DNA of 64,000 nt. It comes from Fonsecaea monophora (taxonomy: Eukaryota > Ascomycota > Eurotiomycetes > Chaetothyriales > Herpotrichiellaceae). Below are positions 56,156 through 64,000 of this stretch, in pieces (positions within the stretch are counted from its first letter, which is position 1; every line of letters begins with the position of its first letter). The position numbers and the translations under genes are program-made. The notes beneath the pieces are model-generated. The model was not told where the DNA came from. It made no database searches and was given only the letters and a program-made list of their open reading frames with translations. The DNA lies in contig NW_019173948.1 of assembly GCF_001642475.1 (NCBI RefSeq), positions 336,726-400,725 of the forward strand, written 5' to 3'.

Positions 56156-57555
56156 ATGACTTTCCCTCGATTCATCTTTCCCGTCCTCGCCATCGCGAGT
56201 TCAGTGTTGGGTACGTCCTCACTTTCCTGCATAGTTTGATCTATGAGACAGTGGCACATTTGCGCAAGAGACGGTCCTTAGTACTGGGAAAGAGAAGAGG
56301 TTGAGAAAACGTAACAAAGCTAATACTCCTCTAGCTCAAGGTGGTGGCAACAACGATATTTGCGATGGTCCTTCCATCACAATCAAGACGAGCGCGGATG
56401 CGCAGCAAATCGCCGACTGCGAAACCTATGATGGAGATGTTATCATCGACCCCAGCGCGTCAGGACAAATTGCTCTCAACGGAGTTCAACAGATCACCGG
56501 CGACTTGACCTGCAACAACGCAACGCAGCTGACTGCCATTACCTCGGATCAGCTTAACACCATCCAAGGAACGTGGACCTTGAACGGCCTGACCATCCTC
56601 TCTACCCTGTCCTTTGCCTCTCTCACTGGTGTTGCCAATATCAACTGGGTCGGTCTCCCTGCGCTGCAGAGCCTTAACATGGCCCAAGGCATTCAGAGAG
56701 CGAACAATGTCTACATCTCGAACACCCAATTGAACAACATTAATGGCATCGAATTGACGGCTGTCGGGAGCATGAATATTAATAACAACCCCTACCTGAC
56801 CGACGTAAATGTCAATGATTTGGCCAACGTCACGAACTCCCTCTCCTTCTCTGCCAATGGCCGTGACCTGGCCATCTCGTTCCCAAATCTCCAGGATGCA
56901 GCTAACTTGACGTTCCGCAACGTCAGCAAGATTGATCTGCCTTCTCTTTCCAACGTGGCCGGGTCCATGGGCTTCTACTCGGACAGCTTCAAGACGTTCG
57001 CTGCACCCAACCTGACTCAGACCGGCGGTACTTTGGCGATTGTTGACAGCCCCAACTTAGCGAGCTTCTCCTTCCCTTCGCTCACCACCATTGGCGGTGG
57101 CTTCCTTGTTGCAAACAACACGAACTTGAAGTCGATTGATGGCTTGCCCAAACTGCAGACTATTGTTGGCGCTCTCGACTTTGCCGGAACTTTCAACAGG
57201 TACGTGTTTCGCACCGCTATTCTGGAGAGTTGTGCTAATATGAGATTACAGCGTCGTCATGAACAAACTCCAAGACGTTCGAGGCGGGTCCAACGTGCAG
57301 ACTACCTCGACCAATTCAACCATCTGCGAGCTGTTCGACCAGGCTCATGACAATGGTGTTATCAAGGGTGTCAATACCTGCCTGACCAGCAAGGCCAACC
57401 CTGAAACCAACCCCTCTGCTACCAGCGGTGGTACCTCGTCCACTTCGACCAGCGGCTCGGATAGCGGTAGCAGCAGCAATGCGGCAGTTGCTTTTGGTCC
57501 TGCGGCACCCATGACTGGCCTCAGCGCTCTGGTCGCTGCCATGTTCTTCCTCTAA
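56156..57555 (+). CDS. Ecm33/Sps2-like GPI-anchored cell-wall protein
   Basis: Exons 56156-56210, 56335-57199 and 57252-57555, 407 aa. A signal peptide (FIFPVLAIASSVLAQ) is completed by the first splice. A receptor-L-like repeat region follows: GVQQITGDLTCNNATQLT, SFASLTGVANINWVGLPALQ, IELTAVGSMNINNNPYLTD and LTTIGGGFLVANNTNLKSID, with many N-glycosylation sites. The C-terminus has a Ser/Thr/Gly-rich stalk and hydrophobic end (LSALVAAMFFL), a GPI signal. Ecm33 proteins are abundant at the plasma membrane and wall and are needed for wall integrity in yeasts and moulds. The exact paralogue is uncertain. Confidence 0.93.
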
Positions 57556-59592
57556 AGCATTAGGGTTTTCTGGCGTTGCTTTTCCGCTCGACTTAGAATA
57601 GCTTAATATCCGACGGGTGATGTCTCGATCCTAGTGCTTGTCAGGCCCTTTTTCGAGCGATCAACTCTCTTTTTAACGAAACAAAACAACAAGATAGGGG
57701 GGAAACTTGCGACTCGGTTCCCACCAAACCAAAGAATGCGCGTGCGCATCTGGCGTGTGGGGTCCTGGGTTTCTTGTGTTGGGAAAGATCTAGGACTGGA
57801 AGATTGTGGTTGAGAGCGAACAGGGCTCATCCGAGCTCGCTTGCGTGTGGATAGGCATACAAATGAAACATGTTTTCTTTGACTATTGAGTTGGTGCGAT
57901 TCTTCTCTGTCCATTGTTCGCCTGCGCCTTGACCTTACTCTGGCGCCGCGAGCATTTGTCCTCACCGCCAATGCCACGCTGGGAGGGAGATGGGCTATGC
58001 TTGTCGGTAGGCCAAGCGAAGTATGTTCTCGTAGCAGTGACATATTTTGTGCCGTTGAGTGCAGTCAGCACCAGCGTGCTCTATTTCTAGTCGTGCAATC
58101 TTGACAGCAACTTCGCGGTCTCCACAACGATGATGATGAGCCCCTATCCACCTGGGGCCTTTTCATGATAAGGTGATGACGGGATGCAGGATGCAGAATG
58201 CAGACGGCAGGATTCGAGCAGCCACGGCCTCTGGGGTACATAGATCATGAGCAGATGAGGTCTTGGTCAGCAACACTGGACCCCCGTAAGGCTCCACATA
58301 CTTCTGGGGAAGGGAAGTATGTACGTACGAGGTAAGAAGAAACCAGAATGGCAAAGGGCTTCAGCGCACGAGTTTGAATTCTACTAGCTCTAGCTCTAGC
58401 TCTCGATTCTAAACCGTGCTGCGATAATACGGAGGAGCTTGATAGAGAGCGAAACACACACGCCGGGGGGGAGAGAGAGGGAGAGAACGAGATCGATCCC
58501 TCGTCAGCAATTATTGTTGTCTGATAAAGACACGTCGATGTATCGAGAGCATCACATCACATCATGGCGCCTTGGCGAGGCTGTGATATTATCTGAGTGG
58601 CGACAAGGTTGACCGACGGTACAAAGCTTCGAGGGCTTACATAGAGGACCGCGGCCGCTATCCCCGTGAAAATGCGGCCGCTGGAGGACATCGCAGCAAT
58701 GATAGTGGTGAGAAGTATCCGAAAAGGATAAATAGCAAAGGAAAAAAAGGTTACGGCGGCGGCGACGTTTCTCTCAAGACACAAAGATGGTAGAGCAGCG
58801 AGGTTATGCACCACCTTTGTACATACCTACAGTATGTACCACTCAGGTACACACTCACACTCACGATGATCGGCCTCCACTCTCCTCTCAGCAACTTTCT
58901 TTTGGGTAGTAAGACGGGGTTGGGTTCAAGGTTACAAATGTACCTGACCTCTTTGGTGGAGCGGGAAACTGTCCATACCATTCGCCCAGCAGGGTTCATC
59001 TCTTCTCGGCCGAATTGGGCGGAAGAAGATCTTGTCAGATTGCCGCCACATTGCCTTAGCTCGGTGGCCTCGGATGGGTGGCAACCATACATACATGCAC
59101 ACATACATAGATATACCAAGGAAGTACTTTAGGTAGCTAGGGAGATGGGGGGAGATGGGTAAAACTAATTGACTAGCTCCCGGGGTAGCGACAAAAGCCG
59201 CTGCTGACTTTTGGTACTGTACCAATGTAATACTCGTATGTAGTATGGAGAAGTACCTGCCTCTCATGGACGGAGGGAGATTCACGTTGCATTCCGCGTC
59301 TCACGAGGATGGCTAGGTGGACAAGGGGCCTGGTGTTCTGGAAGGAAGGGAGGGGAGTGAGTAAGTGGGTTACGATGCCTGATCCTGGAGTCTCAAGTAG
59401 TGTCTGTGTCTGTATGTGTGTATATATATCTCTGTTTGTACTCAGCACTGCAGGAGACATGACTGCTCGTGGCGACTCCCTCTCACTCTTCCGACCGGCA
59501 GCCTCGATATAACGACTTGAGCATCGACATAAGGACTTCCTCCTCCTCTTAGTAGCCGCCTTATAACAGTCCATCACCACCAGCCACACAAG
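57556..59592. other. Long intergenic region, no supported gene
   Basis: About 2 kb. It contains GA-rich (about 58465-58490) and CATACA-type simple sequence near 59085-59115. An antisense open frame at 57603-58043 has no recognisable features. Confidence 0.45.
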
Positions 59593-60616
59593 ATGCCTCG
59601 AACAGACGTCTCTTTCAAAACCTCGGACGGTGTGACCCTCCGCGGCTGGTTCTTCACCCCTTCTCCCTCCGCCACGGGCGCTTCAACACCAGCGAAGCTC
59701 CCCTGCCTGATCCTTACCCTCGGCTTGTCATGTGTCAAGGAGATGGGCTTGTCAGAGGTGGCCACAAAGTTCGCCGAGGAACTTCGCATCACTTGTCTGG
59801 CATACGACCATCGAGGTTTCGGTTCTTCGGATACTGGTCCTGGCCAACCCAGACAGGAGGTCATAACCTGGCTGCAGAGCAACGACATGCGCGACGCCAT
59901 CACATACGCGCAGACCAGGGAGGAGGTCGACAGGTCCAAGATTGCCCTGTGGGGGTATTCCCTCTCTGCCGCTGAGGCCGTGTATGTGGCGGCCACCGAT
60001 CGACGGGTCAAGGCTGTGGTCGCACTGGGGCCGGGTATGGACGGCACCCAGGTCGTGAGAAGGCTGGCACCACCTCACGCCATATTGGCCATCCAGGGCT
60101 TGTTTGAGATGGATCGGCTTGCGCGGGCTGAGGGGAAGGAGGCGATCAAGGTGCCCGTCGTGAGCATGGAGCCTGGAGCGCAGGCGATGCTGCCGAGTCA
60201 GGAGTCGTGGAACTTTTTCTCCAAATGGGAGACGAACGGATCGGGATGGAAGAATGAGGTGACTGTACGAAGGTGAGTTTCTCTTGTCCCTTTTTTTCTG
60301 TTCACGGGAGGGTTGTCGGGATAGCTCTCCTCAGAGCTGACAGATGGAATTTCCCGAAAATAGCCTCGAAGACGTCTCGACGTTTGCTTTGCCCGTTTCA
60401 CATCTCGATAATTTGACCCCGACGCCCGTCCTCTTCGAAGTGGCCTCGAGGGATACCAACTGTCCTCCGGATATGTGCATGAGGTGGTACGCGAAGCTCA
60501 GTGAGCCAAAGGAAGTGGTTCTGGTGGATGCGGATCATTACGAGTTGATGGGCCCAGCGAGGGATATCTTACATCCCAAGGAGGTGGCGTTTCTCAAGAG
60601 GACGATCTGCTCGTGA
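59593..60616 (+). CDS. Alpha/beta hydrolase (fungal DltD/thioesterase-like)
   Basis: Exons 59593-60272 and 60364-60616, 310 aa. The intron (GTGAGT to GAAAATAG) joins VTVR to SLEDVS. The nucleophile elbow is GYSLSA with Ser123. Later candidates for the acid and histidine are in ASRDTNCPPDM and VDADHYELMG. The early strand DGVTLRGWFF and YDHRGFGSSD fit the family. No signal peptide is seen, so it is probably cytosolic. Related fungal hydrolases act on acyl esters or thioesters and often sit near secondary-metabolite genes, but no synthase gene is visible nearby. The substrate is unknown. Confidence 0.88.
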
Positions 60617-60866
60617 ATTGGTGGTGATGATGACTGAGGAAAACGAGGAAGGGAGGATTATGGCAATGAGAAAAGAAGACTATACAGTACAAGCTGTATG
60701 TAGATCGTCAGTCGGTCTCCCGACCTTCTTGGGTGATGCCTTGGCTCACCTGCCTGCGAGGCTGCGATGCTGGGAGACAAAAGCTGTAAAGGCATTTTCT
60801 CATCCGTCTGATTTTCTTTTCAGTTGTATAACATCCTTGCGTCCATCTATTGTCCTGCGCAAAAAC

Positions 60867-61712
60867 ATGCCACTAACTCTCACCACACACCACTGTGTTG
60901 CGGATACTGCACCCAAGTCTCCCTGGATACGTCGTCTCAACCCAGGTCATATTTGACGATTGCCTGTGAGCTCCGCTTCAAAGAATGCGCTATCGTCAAT
61001 GTGAGTGATTCCGAGGTTGCCGTCTGGGTGCTGTCTCTCGATGCCTCTGATTCAACAACAGAAGACCTAGTCATCGTCGCTCCGACTTCACCCTTGGTCC
61101 TCACTCTCCTCGCTGCGACTCAGCAGTCTTCGGGTGCGAGTGGCATCGATCATCCCGCATGCACCATTCTTATCGTCCCAGAGGGAGACACCCGAGACCG
61201 GCTCTCCAGGTGCTGCAATAGGGACAACAATGGTGAAACCAGGAGCTATTTGGGGAGCGACATCGAGCTTTTCTTCACCGAGACTTCAATCGCAGGGAAA
61301 GCCATCAGAGTCTGCAAAGGGAAATACTTGCGTTGTGCGCAAGGATTATCGATATCCTACCTACCGTTAAAGAGCATCCAGAGCAATAGGATAATAGCTC
61401 TCTGGACGGCCATCGCCTGTTCTAGACTCAGGCGGTCACGCAAGGCGCAGCAACGTTATTTATTGCTAGACTGTGCGACACCTGCATGGCTGTTCCAGGA
61501 TCCCATTTGGCGCCTCAAGCTACCATTTCGCCCCTATTTCACCGCCCCCACTAGGCCAAACGAACATGCATATTCGGCAAAGGTCGGTCGAGTAGACAAC
61601 TTCAGCCTCATCACCATGTCGGTTGTCTTTCTTTCAATTTTTTCTCTCTGGAGTGAGGGGAGAATATCATGTCATTCTCCGTGGCGAATACTAGATATCT
61701 CGAATCTAGAGC
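60867..61712 (+). other. Open, coding-like stretch upstream of CorA-like gene (possible extra exons)
   Basis: A single frame stays open from about 60824 to 61819 with GC-rich third positions, yet has no ATG until about 61616. An ATG at 60867 in another frame could reach it through a very short intron (GTCATA to TTCAAAG). It may be the N-terminal part of the CorA-like protein or a decayed remnant. It is not joined to the gene model because no convincing splice links it to the exon beginning at 61713. Confidence 0.3.
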
Positions 61713-63433
61713 ATGGAATCTTTCATGATCTTCAAACAAGGTGCGTGCCTACACCAGCGTTAACAGGAAGAACTGACGAACTGACCGTGGGACACATATC
61801 TAGTCGACGGCAAATTTAAGAAGGACTCTGTCGATGCAGATGTATTTCTCAAGGTAGGTCATCGATAGGAAAATCTGTATGTATATGGAGGAATCTAATT
61901 ATTTGGCAGACACGGCCAGAGCTAGGGGTTCAATTTGTGTAAGAGCTCTCGGCACACCAATGTTCATGAAGTCAAGGCCTCTGACATATATGTCGCTCAG
62001 CTTCGCCAAATGGGATGTATTCATGGGAAACAAACAGCTCCGGGACGTGATGTGCGCCAACTGGGCATATCCGCCAATGCTATGGACAAAGACCTGCCAT
62101 GAAGCCAACGGCTATGCGGGAAGTTCAAACAGCCTCGACGAGGACCAGACAACGTTGGTGGACAGTAAGTAGTCTTCTCATCCAATTGAAGACGGGCTCT
62201 GGCTTCACACATTTCAGAATCTAACAGATCTGGATTCCAGCCTCGTGGTTCCAATTCCTGATCAAGCAGTTGAGAGGCGGCGCAAATGCCCTGCAGCAAG
62301 TCTACGCTTACGACTGGTATGAGATGGGATTTTTCACTTACACCCTCTCCACTGGCGCTTCGGTGGCCTTTTGCATCGACACCCCGCCAGTATTCCAGGA
62401 TGGTCTCCTCGAGGCACTCAACTCGCAGGAAAGCCATCATCCGCCAAACGAGGGTATGGGATTCCTGCAGAGCGCGATCGTCGCAGAGGTATCAAGGCTG
62501 TACGATGTCTCGGTGTGGACACTGAGGGATCAAATCAGGGAGATTGAAAAGGTATTTCGACAGATTGTTCTCGGGGGCAGATAGATGTGCTTACCGCTCT
62601 ATGAAATCATCAGACCCGATCTGCAGCTCGCTACGTCGACTCGGTCCTCGATTTCGCCCAATTGCACGACCTCGCTCGACATACCATTCACACCTGCGAA
62701 GTACTGGCCGTGGCCGTCGACACGCTCAACGCGCTGTTGGGTGACTACCGTTCTGGTTCCGGGACCGTCTGTGACTGTCGACGTGGGACCACCGGCCGTT
62801 TGGCAAAGCCAGACTGCCCCCACAATGAGATGCGGTTTTGGCTGGGACTGCTCCAGAACTTTGGGCGACGAGCCACGTCTCTGAACGAGAGGCTGTCCAA
62901 TGAGATCAACCTGGTACGAGTGGCCGGATTCGATTCTTCACCGAGAACTCCTAAGCTAACTCCTTATGACCGACTAGGGCTTCAACCTCGTCGTCCAACG
63001 GGATACACGGGAGACGGTCATGATTAGCAGGATGACAGTCGATATCAGCAGTGCGGCAAGGAAGGACAGTGCATCGATGAAGACGATTGCAGTGGTCACG
63101 CTTGCATTCCTGCCAGCCACATTTGTCTGCGTAAGTATTTCCCCCTCCGTCCTTCCAATGATCTCGACAGATTCGAACAATTTGTTATGCCCGGCACAGC
63201 TGACAGCCTGACCGACTATGCAGACCATCTTCAGCATGAGCTTCTTCACCCTCAACGTCAACGACACCACGGGCGAGAAACACTGGCTGATTTCGGACCG
63301 ATTCTGGATCTACTGGGTCATCACCATGCCGCTAACGGTTCTGACCTTGATCTGTTGGTGGTATGGGCAACGCAAGGAGGACCGACGCGAAAAGGCGAGG
63401 CAGCCGAGTTGGAAACTTGGTGCCGAGTCGTAG
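61713..63433 (+). CDS. CorA-like fungal membrane protein
   Basis: Exons 61713-61740, 61804-61853, 61910-61938, 62001-62164, 62241-62551, 62614-62913, 62978-63130 and 63224-63433, giving 414 aa that stay in frame across seven introns. The N-terminus (MESFMIFKQVDGKFKKDSV) could begin further upstream. The middle is soluble and helical, with SRLYDVSVWTLRDQIREIE and LNERLSNEINLGFNLVVQRD. Two C-terminal membrane helices (TIAVVTLAFLPATFVCTIFS and FWIYWVITMPLTVLTLICWW) match the CorA-like architecture. The GMN motif of true Mg2+ channels is absent, as in most fungal CorA-like proteins, so ion transport is not assured. The function is unknown. Confidence 0.75.
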
Positions 63434-63778
63434 TTGTTTTTTTTTTTTGGTAGAGTTGTTACCCGTCGCAGCTATATCTATATCTAGGGAGGCAGGTATC
63501 TATATCGTTTCGGGCAAAGAGCTGTGTGTACATGCTTGGGTGTTTTGTGAGTGTGAGTGTGCATGTAACCATCTATACCTCTGACGGCACGAGCCTCCCA
63601 AGTCATGCGAACGATGTAGCCACTTACCCTCTTCTACTCGAGCCTACTCTACTCTACTCTGTCCACTTTACGATGGTACTCTGGCATGTCTGGTATCTAT
63701 GAGTAATCGGCCCTGGAAACTCCCCCCCAAGTCTACGAGTACCCACCACCTCCGTCGCCCCCCTCTCCGGCCGGACCG

Positions 63779-63803
63779 TATCCGCCGGATATGACACGTG
63801 TCA
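63779..63803. promoter_or_regulatory. Adjacent perfect palindromes (TATCCG-C-CGGATA and TGACACGTGTCA)
   Basis: Arms TATCCG (63779-63784) and CGGATA (63786-63791) flank one C. The next base begins TGACACGTGTCA (63792-63803), a 12-bp perfect palindrome with a central CACGTG E-box. Both resemble dimeric transcription-factor sites. Confidence 0.55.
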
Positions 63804-63929
63804 CCCGAGTGCCTCTTACGTACTCGTGTCCGTTTTAACTTGGTCTGGGTGGGTTGACCAAGGCTTGTACAAGGATGGGGAATGGAGACCCCCGTCCGGT
63901 TGGGTTACGAACAAGAGCCTGGAGGGCGG

Positions 63930-63998
63930 TGAGTGAATGAGTGAGTTTGTGAGTTTGTGTGTGTGTTGTGTGTGTGTGTGTTGTGTGTAGTGTGTGTT
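63930..63998. repeat. GT-rich microsatellite
   Basis: GAGTGA/GAGTTTGT units grading into GTGTGT runs interrupted by single T, reaching the window end. Confidence 0.8.
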
Positions 63999-64000
63999 CG

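Larger units (their letters stand above)
63434..64000 (+). other. Right-edge intergenic region with palindromes and a GT microsatellite
   Basis: No coding is supported. It holds two adjacent perfect palindromes at 63779-63803 and ends in a GT-rich microsatellite. Confidence 0.5.

Noticed and set aside
57603..58043. Minus-strand 146-codon open frame downstream of the Ecm33-like gene
   Set aside because: Arg/Ser-rich, no motif, and located in the likely 3' region of the upstream gene.

Overview
The window looks like nuclear DNA of a filamentous ascomycete (Pezizomycotina). The evidence is short GT-AG introns of about 50-125 nt with CTAAC/CTGAC-like branch points, compact genes (25 in 64 kb) on both strands with CT-rich leaders, Ser/Thr-rich secreted proteins, and families typical of moulds (Ecm33-type GPI protein, fungal CorA-like membrane protein, kelch-ectodomain membrane protein). 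I see no rRNA, convincing tRNA, transposon, CRISPR array or virus-derived gene. I cannot place the genus; a Eurotiomycete-like fungus is a guess.

Layout. 1-17.5 kb: a left-truncated low-complexity protein with 22-residue tandem repeats (-), a SAP-domain mitochondrial protein (+), a GPI-anchored aspartic protease (+), an SDR oxidoreductase (-), an AVT-type amino-acid transporter (+) and a Thr-rich secreted protein (+). 17.5-28.9 kb: a small stress-type protein with a 20-nt microexon (+), the Tcf25/Rqc1 homologue (-), a Ptc5-type PP2C phosphatase (+), Cox18 (-), Alg11 (+) and Ubc9 (+). 30.6-44.1 kb: asparagine synthetase (+), VDAC/porin (+), a mitochondrial J-protein (-), methionine aminopeptidase 2 (+), chorismate synthase (+) and a kelch membrane protein (+). 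45.1-53.2 kb: ribonucleotide reductase large subunit (+), a NAD+-type mitochondrial carrier (-), Qcr7 (+) and a 3-methyladenine DNA glycosylase (-). 53.2-64 kb: an Ecm33-like protein, an alpha/beta hydrolase and a CorA-like membrane protein, all +.

This is mostly a conserved housekeeping block with accessory genes at both ends. Seven genes are predicted mitochondrial (SAP/Aim34-like protein, PP2C, Cox18, porin, J-protein, NAD+-type carrier, Qcr7), and several sit in short head-to-head promoters with another gene. Visible regulatory logic includes TGAGTCA (Gcn4/CpcA-type) sites upstream of asparagine synthetase and chorismate synthase, and a cluster of ACGCGN (MBF-type) sites upstream of ribonucleotide reductase.

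No clearly new multi-gene system was found. The points most worth a second look are the 20-nt microexon, the 93-nt stop-free intron in the RNR gene, the unresolved C-terminus of the Tcf25 homologue, a long ATG-less open frame before the CorA-like gene, and two adjacent perfect palindromes near the right edge. Exon coordinates were read by eye from splice signals and reading frame, without RNA data.
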